NCBI GenBank assembly: GCA_020832455.1
Contig: JAFIEQ010000013.1
Coordinates: 1 to 47,930 of the forward strand
Direction of reading: 5' to 3'
From: Nitriliruptoraceae bacterium
GTDB taxonomy: Bacteria; Actinomycetota; Nitriliruptoria; Nitriliruptorales; Nitriliruptoraceae
DNA: 47,930 nt
Shown: piece by piece, positions 16,239 through 23,980 of the stretch
How the letters are laid out: each line of letters opens with the position of its first letter
Position numbering within the stretch: the stretch's first letter is position 1
Program-made: the position numbers and the translations under genes
The notes under the pieces: generated by a model
The model's database searches: none
The model's input: only the letters and a program-made list of their open reading frames with translations
Told to the model about the DNA's origin: nothing

Positions 16239-16376
16239 TCAACGGTGCTGGCGGGCTTGTTCGACGAGGTGGCGGGTGGCGATGGCGGCGGCTTGGTGGG
16301 CGTTGTCGCAACGCTGCGCTACCACGCGTGACCAGACCTGATCATCAACACCGGACGCTGCGGCCAACCGTCGACG
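16239..16376 (-). pseudogene. possible 3' remnant of a lost gene
   Basis: A 45-codon open stretch on the minus strand reads like real protein (SGVDDQVWSRVVAQRC, then a helical NAHQAAAIATRHLVEQAR and a stop) but has no start codon with a ribosome site and is closed upstream by TGA. The balanced composition differs from the Arg/Pro-rich reading typical of shadow frames here. It may be the C-terminal end of a larger decayed gene of the island. The family is not recognised. Confidence 0.25.
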
Positions 16377-16410
16377 TGCTCATTACGCGAGACCCCCGGG
16401 CTGCCGATCC

Positions 16411-16446
16411 TTGCAGATTGCGCAATACGCAACTCCAGGGTAGGGT
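16411..16446 (+). promoter_or_regulatory. higBA promoter with palindromic operator
   Basis: A 22-bp imperfect palindrome (16411-16432) with TTGC/GCAA ends and the perfect core ATTGCGCAAT has 9 of 11 base pairs matched per half. It covers the -35-like TTGCGC (16418-16423), which is 17 bp from the -10 box TAGGGT (16441-16446). This is the normal layout for autorepression by an antitoxin such as HigA. The start codon is 19 nt downstream of the box. Confidence 0.6.
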
Positions 16447-16464
16447 CGTAGAGGGAGGTTTCGA

Positions 16465-16740
16465 ATGGAGATGGAGTACGGCGACGAGGCCACGCGCCAG
16501 CTCCACCTCGAGGGCATCAGCTACGGGAAAGGCTTCGACAAGCAGGCGCTCATGCGACTGAATCGGATCAAGGCTGCCGTCGATCAGCGCGACCTCAGCG
16601 CCCTGAAGGGCAACCGGTTCGAGAAGCTCAGAGGCGACCGGGCAGGGAGCTACTCCATCCGCATCAACGACCAGTGGCGCATCACCTTTCGGATCGAGAA
16701 CAACCGGGCACTCGATGTGACCATCGAGGACTACCACTGA
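16465..16740 (+). CDS. higB: HigB-type toxin (RelE/ParE superfamily)
   Basis: Toxin of 91 aa of the HigB group, which in other bacteria cleaves mRNA on the ribosome. The C-terminal half carries the family pattern LKGNRFEKLRGDRAGSYSIR, then INDQWRITFR and a final DVTIEDYH. The N-terminus (MEMEYGDEATRQLHLEG) is longer than in the shortest relatives, which begin near the GKGF segment; the first ATG has a strong GGGAGG, 6 nt away, and is kept. The toxin precedes the antitoxin, the reverse order that marks higBA. Composition is less GC-rich than the neighbours, which supports horizontal transfer. Confidence 0.9.
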   Translation: MEMEYGDEATRQLHLEGISYGKGFDKQALMRLNRIKAAVDQRDLSALKGNRFEKLRGDRAGSYSIRINDQWRITFRIENNRALDVTIEDYH

Positions 16741-16753
16741 GAGGCGAACCACG

Positions 16754-17017
16754 ATGACGACGAAGGTGAGCTTGGCCATCCACCCGGGCGAGCACATCGC
16801 CGATGAACTCGCCGAGCGCGGCATGACCGCTGCCGCGCTTGCCGTGGCCATGGGTGTCGATGCCGGGCGCGTGTCACGGCTGGTCAACGCGCAGGTCTCC
16901 GTGACCGGGGACACGGCAATCCGGCTCGCGGATGCCTTCGGGACCTCCGCCGAGTTCTGGATGCGCCTCCAAGGCGACTACGACCTCGCCCGAGCACGTG
17001 AGGCGCGTGTCGCCTGA
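16754..17017 (+). CDS. higA: HigA antitoxin, HTH XRE family
   Basis: Antitoxin and repressor of 87 aa. It begins with the HigA signature HPGEHIADELAERGMTAAALA and continues through a helix-turn-helix (AVAMGVDAGRVSRLVNAQ) to AIRLADAFGTSAEFWMRLQGDYDL, all typical of the family. It should neutralise HigB and bind the palindrome upstream of higB. It starts 13 nt after the toxin stop with GAGAGG as ribosome site, so the two are one operon. A strong hairpin follows at 17087. Confidence 0.9.
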   Translation: MTTKVSLAIHPGEHIADELAERGMTAAALAVAMGVDAGRVSRLVNAQVSVTGDTAIRLADAFGTSAEFWMRLQGDYDLARAREARVA

Positions 17018-17086
17018 CCAGCATCAACCTCGCTCAACGCGACGGCTCCGGGTGTCGAGCGCTGCACGTGGGTAAGCAAGCCGGTT

Positions 17087-17125
17087 GGGGCGTGTGGTTG
17101 CCCACAGCAACGAACCACACGCCCC
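17087..17125. terminator. 13-bp perfect hairpin after higA
   Basis: GGGGCGTGTGGTT (17087-17099) and AACCACACGCCCC (17113-17125) pair perfectly over 13 bp with a 13-nt loop. It lies between higA and the convergent sucrose phosphorylase gene, so it probably ends transcription from both sides, though no T-run follows. It may also mark the right edge of the acquired island. Confidence 0.6.
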
Positions 17126-17225
17126 GATGTCACGCCGAGCAACCGGGTAGAACACGCCCGTTGGCGCGCGATCGGGATCCGACGACCTCGCAACGCGAAC
17201 TCACGGGGCCCTTCGGCACCGGGAC

Positions 17226-18713
17226 TCAGGCAGCGAGTTCGTCGAGATCGGTGATCGAGGCCAGCTCCCCGTCGAGGGTGAGCCGCAGCTCGTAGGAGCG
17301 TTCGCGCAGGTCGACGCGCAGCTCGGCCACCTCGTCGTCGTGGGTCCAGCGCATCGCGAGCTGACCCTGGTCGTGGCCCTCGTCGAGCAGCTCCCACGTA
17401 CCCGCGAACGCGGGGTGGGTGTTGCGCAGGCGGCAGGCAGCCAGCAGCCGCTGGACGACCGGCTTGCGCAGGGCCTGCTCGACCTCCTCGGCCGTGTAGT
17501 GGTGCCGGTTGATGTCCCGGCCGACCCCGGTGCGTTGCAGCAGTTCCACGTCGTTGTGCCCGGCGAGCAGCCCCACGTAGTAGATCTGCGGCACACCGGG
17601 CAGCCACAGTTGCAGCAGCCGGGCGATGAGGTAGTTGCGGCGGCTCGCGCCCAGCGCGTCGAAGAAGGTGCAGTTGACCTGGTAGAGGTCGACGTTGGAG
17701 GCGGCGGCGCCGGTCGCGAGCCGTGAGGTGTCGTGCGAGTGCTCGTGGATCCCCTCCACGAGCGCGTCGATCTCGTCCGCGTCGAGCAGGCCGAGGTGCG
17801 CCACGTCGGCGGTGTCCGGGCCGACGTCGATCACCCCGATGCCGTCGTGGGTGTCGAGGACCGTCACCGCGTTGCGCGGCCGGATCTGGCACCAGTGCCG
17901 CAGCCGTTCGGCGTTGCCGGTGTACAGCGCGTGCAGCACCAGCGGCGGCAGCGCGAAGTCGTACACGTGGTCGACGCGCGCGGCGATCTCCACCTGCCTG
18001 CGCCAGTAGCTGTGGACCTCGACCAGGATGGCGATGCCCCGCTCGTGGGCCCGGGCCGTGAGCTCGTCGATGAACGCGAAGGTCTCCTCGGTCATGAACG
18101 ACGAGGTCCCTGGCGTCTTGATCGCGTACCCGATGGCGTCGAGACGGACCACCTCGATGTTGTGGTCCCGGAAGCGGTCCAGGATGGAGTCGAGGTAGGC
18201 GACCCCCTCCGGCGAGCGCACGTCGATGTCGATCTGGTCGGTGGTGAACGTCGTCCACACGATGCGCCTGGAGCGGTCCGCGAGCTGCACCGGCGTCAGC
18301 GGCAGACCGGGCCGCGGCCGGTAGATCCGCGTGAGCAGGTCCTCGCTCGCGCCGTCGGGGAACACCCGGTCGAGGGTCAGGAACAGCCCCGCCCACGCGG
18401 AGTCCTCCCCGTGGGCGAGGAAGTCCTGGAACTGCGGCGAGGCGGACGAGATGTGGTTGACGATCAGGTCGGCCATGATCGGGGTGTGGGCCCCGAGCGC
18501 CTCCACGTCCGCCCAGGTCCCGAGCCGCGGGTCGACCGCCCGGTGATCGGCCGGATCGAAGCCCGCGTCGGCGCCATCGATCGGGTCGAAGAAGGGCAGG
18601 ACGTGCACGCCGCCGAAGGCCCCGGCGAGCGGACCCGCCAGCATCCGGTCCAGGCCGGGAAGGTCGCCGGCGAGGCGATCCGCGTAGGTGATGAGCTGGA
18701 CCTGGTTGCGCAC
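17226..18713 (-). CDS. sucrose phosphorylase (GH13_18)
   Basis: Cytoplasmic enzyme of 495 aa that splits sucrose with phosphate into glucose-1-phosphate and fructose. It opens with [12 protein letters not shown], then [21 protein letters not shown] as in the bifidobacterial enzyme. The nucleophile is D192 (VRLDAIGY), the acid/base E232 (LVEVHSYW) and the transition-state stabiliser D290 (DTHDGIG). With GTG 18711-18713 as start these numbers equal those of the well-studied Bifidobacterium adolescentis enzyme, which supports this start; a second GTG 15 nt upstream is possible. No sugar transporter or regulator is adjacent. A relative acting on sucrose-6-phosphate or glucosylglycerate cannot be fully ruled out. 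Confidence 0.9.
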   Translation of the reverse strand: MRNQVQLITYADRLAGDLPGLDRMLAGPLAGAFGGVHVLPFFDPIDGADAGFDPADHRAVDPRLGTWADVEALGAHTPIMADLIVNHISSASPQFQDFLAHGEDSAWAGLFLTLDRVFPDGASEDLLTRIYRPRPGLPLTPVQLADRSRRIVWTTFTTDQIDIDVRSPEGVAYLDSILDRFRDHNIEVVRLDAIGYAIKTPGTSSFMTEETFAFIDELTARAHERGIAILVEVHSYWRRQVEIAARVDHVYDFALPPLVLHALYTGNAERLRHWCQIRPRNAVTVLDTHDGIGVIDVGPDTADVAHLGLLDADEIDALVEGIHEHSHDTSRLATGAAASNVDLYQVNCTFFDALGASRRNYLIARLLQLWLPGVPQIYYVGLLAGHNDVELLQRTGVGRDINRHHYTAEEVEQALRKPVVQRLLAACRLRNTHPAFAGTWELLDEGHDQGQLAMRWTHDDEVAELRVDLRERSYELRLTLDGELASITDLDELAA

Positions 18714-18757
18714 GCTGGAGCCGTCCACGGTCGTCGCACGGGTGAGGGCGTCGTGCG

Positions 18758-18763
18758 AGCCTA
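18758..18763 (-). promoter_or_regulatory. -10 box for sucrose phosphorylase
   Basis: Reads TAGGCT on the minus strand, about 45 nt before the start codon. It is back-to-back with the TAGCCT box of the thioesterase gene, 18 bp away, so two promoters overlap closely here. Confidence 0.45.
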
Positions 18764-18781
18764 GGCGCGGGATCGTGGCAC

Positions 18782-18787
18782 TAGCCT
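18782..18787 (+). promoter_or_regulatory. -10 box, leaderless thioesterase gene
   Basis: TAGCCT is followed by exactly 6 nt and then the ATG at 18794. Transcription would start at the A of the ATG, and no Shine-Dalgarno sequence is present. This is a clear leaderless promoter. Confidence 0.6.
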
Positions 18788-18793
18788 CCGAGC

Positions 18794-19249
18794 ATGCCCG
18801 ATCCGCACCCACTCAGCTCCGCCGCCGCGTCGAGCGCCGCGTCGACGACGATCGACGTGCGCTTCTACGAGCTCGACCCCTACGGCCACGTGAACCACGG
18901 CGTCTACCTCAACTACTTCGAGGTGGCCCGGATCGAACTGCTCGATGCGATCGGGTTCGGCCTGCCCCGGCTCGGGGCGCTGGGGTTCCACCTCGTGGTG
19001 GTGGAGGCCAGGGTGCGCTTCCACGCACCCGCCCACGCGGGCGACCGGTTGACGGTGACCAGCCGCCTGCGCTCGTTGCGGCGTACCTCGGCGGTGTGGG
19101 ACCAGACCCTCGACCGCGCCGGGACCGTGATCGCCACCAACGAGGTGCGCTCGGGCATCACCGACACCACGGGACGCCCCACCGCCGCCCCACCCGAGCT
19201 GCTGGAGGCGTTGGCGCCGTTCCGCATCGACGACGACAGGACCAGCTGA
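18794..19249 (+). CDS. hotdog-fold acyl-CoA thioesterase
   Basis: Thioesterase of 151 aa of the 4HBT / YbgC-FadM type. The active-site block is [28 protein letters not shown], with the catalytic Asp and the central helix of the hotdog fold, followed by [21 protein letters not shown]. Such enzymes release free acids from acyl-CoA; chain length is unknown. The first 19 residues are Ser/Ala-rich and outside the fold. The ATG follows a -10 box by 6 nt, so the mRNA is leaderless. Its stop overlaps the next ATG by one base (TGATG), coupling it to the aldo/keto reductase. Confidence 0.85.
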   Translation: MPDPHPLSSAAASSAASTTIDVRFYELDPYGHVNHGVYLNYFEVARIELLDAIGFGLPRLGALGFHLVVVEARVRFHAPAHAGDRLTVTSRLRSLRRTSAVWDQTLDRAGTVIATNEVRSGITDTTGRPTAAPPELLEALAPFRIDDDRTS

Positions 19250-20136
19250 TGACGAGCACCGACCTGCCCGCGCACGCCGGCGGCACCTTCGAGCTCGGCG
19301 GGGACCGATCGGTCCACCGCATGGGCTACGGGGCGATGCGCATCACCGGTGAGGGCGTGTGGGGCGAACCGCAGGACCGTGACGCGGCCATCGCGTTGCT
19401 GCGGCGCGCCGTGGAGCTCGGCGTCGATCTGATCGACACCGCGGACAGCTACGGGCCGTTCGTCTCCGAGGAGCTGATCCGCGCGGCGCTGCACACCGGC
19501 GGCACCGACCCCACCGACGCCTACGGCGGCGTGGTGATCGCCACCAAGGCCGGCCTGATCCGGACCGGTCCCGGCGAGTGGCACACGCTCGGGCGGCCCA
19601 CCTACCTGCGCTTCGCCTGCGAGATGAGCCTGCGCCGGCTCGGCGTGGACACCATCGAGCTGTTCCAGCTGCACCGCATCGACCCGGAGGTCGCCGCGGA
19701 GGATCAGTTCGCCGAGCTGCAGGCCCTCAAGGACGAGGGCAAGATCCGCCACATCGGGCTGTCCGAGGTGAGCGTGGAGGAGCTCGAGCACGCCAGCACC
19801 ATGATCGACGTCGCCAGCGTGCAGAACCGCTACAACCTGCTGGACCGCGGCTCGGAGGCGGTGCTCGACGCCTGCGAGGCGGCCGGCATCGGCTTCCTCC
19901 CGTGGTTCCCGGTGGCGACGGGCGATCTGACCCGCCCCGGCGGGCCGCTCGACGCCATCTGCGCGGAGACCGGTGCCAGCCCGGCCCAGGTCGCGCTGGC
20001 GTGGTTGCTGCACCGCTCCGCGGTCATGCTGCCGATCCCCGGCACCTCGCAACGCGCCCACCTCGAGGAGAACCTCGCGGGTGCCGGGGTGTCGCTCAGC
20101 GCGGCGCACCTGGCCACGCTGGACCAGGTCGGCTGA
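19249..20136 (+). CDS. aldo/keto reductase
   Basis: NADPH-dependent aldo/keto reductase of 295 aa with a TIM barrel. The catalytic tetrad is complete: D63 and Y68 (LIDTADSYG), K100 (VIATKAG) and H142 (FQLHRID). The cofactor end is visible in [16 protein letters not shown]. The substrate is unknown. The ATG overlaps the thioesterase stop by one base, and the next gene starts 7 nt after this one, so thioesterase, reductase and membrane hydrolase form one operon. The shared operon suggests a lipid-aldehyde or acyl substrate, but that is inference. Confidence 0.85.
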   Translation: MTSTDLPAHAGGTFELGGDRSVHRMGYGAMRITGEGVWGEPQDRDAAIALLRRAVELGVDLIDTADSYGPFVSEELIRAALHTGGTDPTDAYGGVVIATKAGLIRTGPGEWHTLGRPTYLRFACEMSLRRLGVDTIELFQLHRIDPEVAAEDQFAELQALKDEGKIRHIGLSEVSVEELEHASTMIDVASVQNRYNLLDRGSEAVLDACEAAGIGFLPWFPVATGDLTRPGGPLDAICAETGASPAQVALAWLLHRSAVMLPIPGTSQRAHLEENLAGAGVSLSAAHLATLDQVG

Positions 20137-20143
20137 GCCGCCC

Positions 20144-21649
20144 ATGGCCACGCTCAGCGGTCTGGACCTCGAGCGGCCGCCACGCTTCGGTCCGGCGCGG
20201 TGGGTGGTGGCGATCCTCGCCGCGCTGCTCATCGGCTTCTGCTGGCTGCAGATCCTCGACCTCGACGGGATCGAGGTCGCGCAGGTGGACGCCGACGGGG
20301 TGCCGGTGACCCTGCTCGTCCCGCCGGAGGCCGACGGGCAGGGCGTGGTCGTCGCCCACGGGTTCGCGGGTTCGGCCACGCTGATGCGATCGACCGCGCT
20401 GGCGATGGCCCGCCAGGGGCTGGTGGTCGCGGTCCCCGACCTGTCGGGGCACGGGGCCAACCCGACCCCGCTGGCGCGTGACGACGACGGTGCGCAGCAT
20501 ACCGCCGACGTCCTCGCCGCCCTCGACGTCCTCGCCGCCCAGCCCGACGTCGACGCCGATCGGCTGGGCGTGCTCGGGCACTCGATGGGATCCGGCGCCG
20601 TCCTGCGCGCCGGGATCGAGGCCCCGGAACGCATCGCTGCGGTCGTCGCGGTGTCACCGACGGACGCACCGGTGACCGCGGAGCTGCCCGAGAACCTGCT
20701 CCTGCTGGCTGGGGAGCTCGAGGGACCCTTCGTGGCCAACGCCGAGCGCCTGCTGGCGGCCGCCGGCGGCCCCTCGGACGACCTCGCGGCGGCGCGCCAA
20801 CAGGGGCAGGCGCGCGAGCTGACCCTGATCCGCGGGGTCGAGCACCTGTCGATCCTGTTCAGCCCGACCATGCACGACGAGGCGGCCCGGTGGCTCACCA
20901 CCCCCGACGGCGCGGTCGGGACCGACACCCGTGAGGCACCCGTCGCACCGATCGCCTGGTGGCTCGTGCACCTGCTGGCCGTGCTCGCCCTCTGGCGCGC
21001 CCTGGCGCCCGTGCTCGCCGAGCGGGTGCTGCTGGGGGGCCACCGGGGGCAGCCGGTGGTTGGGCTGCTGGCCGGCACCGTCGCGAGCACCGTGGTCCTC
21101 GCGATCGTGGGAACGGTGGTACCGCTGGACGGCGTCCTCGGGATGCTCATCGGACCGGCCTTCGTGTGCTGGCTCGCACTGGCCGGAGTGGTCTGGCTGC
21201 GGATCGGGCACCGTCCCGGCCCTCCCGGCGCCCGTGACCTCGTCTGGGGGGCGGTGGCGCTCGGTGTCCTGGTCGCGGCCTTCGGGGCGCTCGCCCCGCA
21301 GGTGTGGCTGCCGTGGTTCCCCAGCGGGGCGCGGGTCCTGATCGCCGTGGTCGCGGCCGCGGCCCTGCTGCCCTGGGCCGTGGCCTGGGCCGCGACCGTG
21401 CACGACCGTCGGGGGCTCGCCGGGTTCGGCTGGTGGGTCCTGATCGGGCTGGTCGTCACCGTCGGGGTCACGGTCGCTGCCGGCGTGGTCGAGGGCCTGG
21501 GGTTCCTGACGCTGATCGCGCCGACCATCCCGGCGGTGCTGGGCCTGGTCCAGCTCGTCACCGCGCCGTTGCGGCGACCCTGGGCCGCGGCGATCGCCCT
21601 GGCGGGGTTCCTGGGCTGGACCGTCGCGGTGCTCTTCCCCCTGGGCTAG
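20144..21649 (+). CDS. alpha/beta hydrolase fused to a multi-pass membrane domain
   Basis: Unusual protein of 501 aa. One membrane helix (residues 19-37) is followed by an alpha/beta hydrolase domain (about 45-250). That domain has the oxyanion region AHGFAGSATL, DLSGHGAN, the nucleophile elbow GHSMG with S147, and the likely catalytic His H234 (GVEHLSI). After it come about eight hydrophobic helices (from residue 268 to the end). The enzyme domain should lie outside or at the face of the membrane, depending on the first helix. Lipid or peptide ester cleavage is possible; the membrane half is not recognised. It is the third gene of the thioesterase operon, 7 nt after the aldo/keto reductase, with no strong ribosome site. 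Confidence 0.75.
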   Translation: MATLSGLDLERPPRFGPARWVVAILAALLIGFCWLQILDLDGIEVAQVDADGVPVTLLVPPEADGQGVVVAHGFAGSATLMRSTALAMARQGLVVAVPDLSGHGANPTPLARDDDGAQHTADVLAALDVLAAQPDVDADRLGVLGHSMGSGAVLRAGIEAPERIAAVVAVSPTDAPVTAELPENLLLLAGELEGPFVANAERLLAAAGGPSDDLAAARQQGQARELTLIRGVEHLSILFSPTMHDEAARWLTTPDGAVGTDTREAPVAPIAWWLVHLLAVLALWRALAPVLAERVLLGGHRGQPVVGLLAGTVASTVVLAIVGTVVPLDGVLGMLIGPAFVCWLALAGVVWLRIGHRPGPPGARDLVWGAVALGVLVAAFGALAPQVWLPWFPSGARVLIAVVAAAALLPWAVAWAATVHDRRGLAGFGWWVLIGLVVTVGVTVAAGVVEGLGFLTLIAPTIPAVLGLVQLVTAPLRRPWAAAIALAGFLGWTVAVLFPLG

Positions 21650-21670
21650 GGCGTCGACCCACCCGGCAAC

Positions 21671-21676
21671 TAGCGT
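21671..21676 (+). promoter_or_regulatory. -10 box for SDR gene
   Basis: TAGCGT lies 45 nt before the ATG at 21722 and 21 nt after the stop of the membrane hydrolase gene. It suggests the SDR has its own transcript. Confidence 0.4.
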
Positions 21677-21721
21677 GCGGCCGGGCGCCGGCCGGGGTGC
21701 CCTCGAGGTGGGGAGTGACGG

Positions 21722-22579
21722 ATGCAGATCCGAGGCAGCGTGGCCGTGGTCACCGGGGGTGCGCACGGCATCGGCGCGGCGATCGTCGAGGCGCTCGTGG
21801 ACGCCGGGGCCGCCGGGGTGCTGGTCGCCGACCTCAATCAGGTCGGGGCGCAGCGGCTGGTGGATGCACTGCCCCGGCCGGCCGAGCCGGGGCAGGACCC
21901 GGGCGGCGCCGACCCGCAGGTGCAGTTGCTCGCCCACCACGTCGATGTCGCCGACCCGCACGCCGTCGCCGCGATGATCGACCGCGCCGAGCGGGCACTG
22001 GGTCCGGTCGATCTCGTCGTGTCCAACGCCGGCATCGGGACCGGCGCCGGCCTGGATGCGCCGTTGGAGGCGTGGACCCGCTCGTACGAGGTCAACGTCC
22101 TGGCCCACGTCCACGCCGCCCGGGCGGCACTACCGGGGATGCTGGAGCGCGGAGGCGGGGCGTTCGTCCACACCGCCTCGGCGGCGGGGCTGCTCACCAT
22201 GGTGGGCGACGCGCCCTACGCCGTGACCAAGCACGGAGCGGTCGCCTTCGCCGAGTGGCTGGCGCTCACCTACGGCTCGCGGGGGATCCAGGTCGGGTGC
22301 CTGTGCCCGCAGGGCGTCGAGACCGACCTGCTCCGCAACGCCGTGGGCAGCCTCCCCGAGCAGGTGGTGCGTGCCACGGGCCCGGTACTCAGCCCGGAGG
22401 AGGTCGCCGCCGCGACCGTGGCCGGGATCGAGGACGGTCGTTTCCTGATCCTGCCCCACCCCGAGGTCGCGACCCACGTGCGTCGCAAGGCGGAGGACCC
22501 CGAGCGGTGGTTGGCGGCGATGCGGGCGCTGTCGGACCAGCTCACCGCGGGGTCGACGCCCCCGCCGAGCGCCGACTGA
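21722..22579 (+). CDS. SDR-family oxidoreductase
   Basis: Classical short-chain dehydrogenase of 285 aa. The cofactor loop is VVTGGAHGIG (residues 8-17), then a VADL strand whose Asp favours NAD, SNAGIGTG, a catalytic Ser in VHTASAAG and YAVTK with the catalytic Tyr and Lys. An insert of about 20 residues (PRPAEPGQDPGGADPQ) lengthens the loop after the second helix. The substrate is unknown. The ATG has GGGGAG with a 7-nt spacer. The last 38 bp overlap the convergent gene at 22542. Confidence 0.85.
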   Translation: MQIRGSVAVVTGGAHGIGAAIVEALVDAGAAGVLVADLNQVGAQRLVDALPRPAEPGQDPGGADPQVQLLAHHVDVADPHAVAAMIDRAERALGPVDLVVSNAGIGTGAGLDAPLEAWTRSYEVNVLAHVHAARAALPGMLERGGGAFVHTASAAGLLTMVGDAPYAVTKHGAVAFAEWLALTYGSRGIQVGCLCPQGVETDLLRNAVGSLPEQVVRATGPVLSPEEVAAATVAGIEDGRFLILPHPEVATHVRRKAEDPERWLAAMRALSDQLTAGSTPPPSAD

Positions 22580-22919
22580 CCGCCCGCATCGGCCCGAGTT
22601 CCTCCAGGCGCCGGACGAGCGGCAGCGACTCGAGCCAACCGGCCGGCGCCGGAGTGGTGCCGTGCAGTGCCCGGTGCAGGACGTGGCGCTGCTGGCGCAG
22701 CCAGGCCAGCGCCGCCGCCCGCTGATCCGGGCTCAGGTCGGTCGGGCGGACCAGGGTCCCCGGCTCCCCGTCGCGCAGGAACGCCTCCCAGGACCCCCGG
22801 AGCACCCAGGTGTCGGGGTCCTGGAGCAGCTCCTCGAGTCGGGCTCGCTGGTCCTCGTCCAGCCGGCGGGGGACCGCCCGACGCGAGCCGGGTGCGCTGG
22901 TGCGGATCGTCGAGGTCAC
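22542..22919 (-). CDS. hypothetical protein coupled to the epimerase
   Basis: Unrecognised 125-aa protein. The middle (LDEDQRARLEELLQDPDTWVLRGSWEAFLRDGE, then LSPDQRAAALAWLRQQRHVLHRALHG) is helical and rich in Arg, Trp and Leu; both ends look disordered. No membrane segment or known motif is visible. The GTG start overlaps the stop of the epimerase gene as GTGA, so the two are translated together. It ends inside the 3' end of the convergent SDR gene, a 38-bp antisense overlap. Confidence 0.6.
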   Translation of the reverse strand: MTSTIRTSAPGSRRAVPRRLDEDQRARLEELLQDPDTWVLRGSWEAFLRDGEPGTLVRPTDLSPDQRAAALAWLRQQRHVLHRALHGTTPAPAGWLESLPLVRRLEELGPMRAVSRRSAGASTPR

Positions 22920-23839
22920 GTCCCGCTCCCGTCGCTCGCCCGGCTCGGGTCGCCCTCGGCCCAGGAGGCGGCGATCGCGGCCATGGCGTCCGCGAAGCCG
23001 ACCAGCGGCGTGACCTCCAGCGCCCGGCCGAGACGGGAGGTGTCGTAGCGCCCCTGCCAGGGTTCGCCCTCGGCGGGCTGGGGGACCACCTCGTCGCCGA
23101 ACAACGCCGCGACCGCGTCGAGGTAGTCGCCGACCTCGACGTGCCCCCCGACGACGTTGACCACCTCGAGGACGGGCCGGTCCACGGCCGCGAGGATCGC
23201 GGCCGCGAGGTCCTCGACCGCGACGAAGCCGAAGGTGCTCGCGCGGGGTCCGGGTACGGGCTCGCCGTCACGCACGCGCCGTGGGACCTTGGTGCCCCAG
23301 GTCGAGGTCGGTCCGGGTCCCAGCACCGCCGGCGGGCGCAGGATCGCGGCCGTGAGCCCGCTCGCGATCCCCTGTTCGACCTCGCGCTCCGCCTCGGCCT
23401 TGGTCACCGCGTAGGCGCTCCCGGAGCTGGTCACGGTGGGGGCGCCCGCGTCCGCGGAGACCAGTGGCGCGTCCTCGGCCAGCACGTCCGAGCCGGCCGC
23501 ATCCCGGTCGTAGACCGACGTGGTCGAGACGTGGACGAAGCGGGACACCCGTGCCGTCGTCGCCGCACCGACCAGGGCGCGGGTGCCGTCCCGGTTGACC
23601 TGTCGAGCGGTGTCCAGGTCCGGACCGGCCGTCGCGGCGGCGTGCACCACCGCGTCGACGTCCTCGACCGCACCGGGATCGATCGTGGGCAGGTCGACCG
23701 GTCGCACGGTGGCGCCGATCGCGGCGAGTTCGGGGGCCGCACGACGGGTGAGGGCGACGACGTGGTCGCCGCGTTCGAGCAGCGACCTGGCGACGTGGGC
23801 GCCCACGAACCCGGTGGCGCCGGTGACCGCGATGCGCAC
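22916..23839 (-). CDS. NAD-dependent epimerase/dehydratase family protein
   Basis: Extended SDR of 307 aa. The N-terminal Rossmann motif is MRIAVTGATGFVGAHVA, followed by DAVVHAAAT, FVHVSTTSVYD and the catalytic YAVTKAEAE. The C-terminal half has ILRPPAVLGPG and an FVAVEDLAAAI block that closes over the substrate. Relatives act on nucleotide sugars or small alcohols/ketones; no sugar gene is next to it, so the substrate stays open. The start is GTG 23837-23839 with AGGA 7 nt upstream, and a TACGGT box lies 28 nt before the start. Confidence 0.8.
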   Translation of the reverse strand: MRIAVTGATGFVGAHVARSLLERGDHVVALTRRAAPELAAIGATVRPVDLPTIDPGAVEDVDAVVHAAATAGPDLDTARQVNRDGTRALVGAATTARVSRFVHVSTTSVYDRDAAGSDVLAEDAPLVSADAGAPTVTSSGSAYAVTKAEAEREVEQGIASGLTAAILRPPAVLGPGPTSTWGTKVPRRVRDGEPVPGPRASTFGFVAVEDLAAAILAAVDRPVLEVVNVVGGHVEVGDYLDAVAALFGDEVVPQPAEGEPWQGRYDTSRLGRALEVTPLVGFADAMAAIAASWAEGDPSRASDGSGT

Positions 23840-23866
23840 GCGCGTCCTGTTCGCTCGGGGAGCCCG

Positions 23867-23941
23867 ACCGTAGCGGCGCCCGTGGCGCTTCGGTCGGCCG
23901 GCCGGGTGGTCGCGCCACGGTGCCCCACCGGTGCGTAGGCT
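23867..23941. promoter_or_regulatory. divergent -10 boxes, epimerase and aldo/keto reductase
   Basis: TACGGT on the minus strand (23872-23867) faces the epimerase and TAGGCT on the plus strand (23936-23941) faces the aldo/keto reductase at 23981. Both fit the local promoter pattern; no -35 element is convincing. Confidence 0.4.
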
Positions 23942-23980
23942 CGCCGCAACGGGACCGAGAGCCGATCAGGAGCGCATGAC

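Larger units (their letters stand above)
15953..16464. other. 512-bp non-coding stretch before higBA
   Basis: No intact gene is visible. It holds a 12-bp-stem inverted repeat (16130-16172), a possible gene remnant on the minus strand (16239-16376), two copies of TACGCAACnCCAG (16166-16178 and 16426-16438, one mismatch), and the higBA promoter/operator. Base composition is visibly richer in A and T than the flanks. Together this looks like an acquired or decayed segment carrying the toxin-antitoxin pair. No clear attachment site or transposon end was found. Confidence 0.5.
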
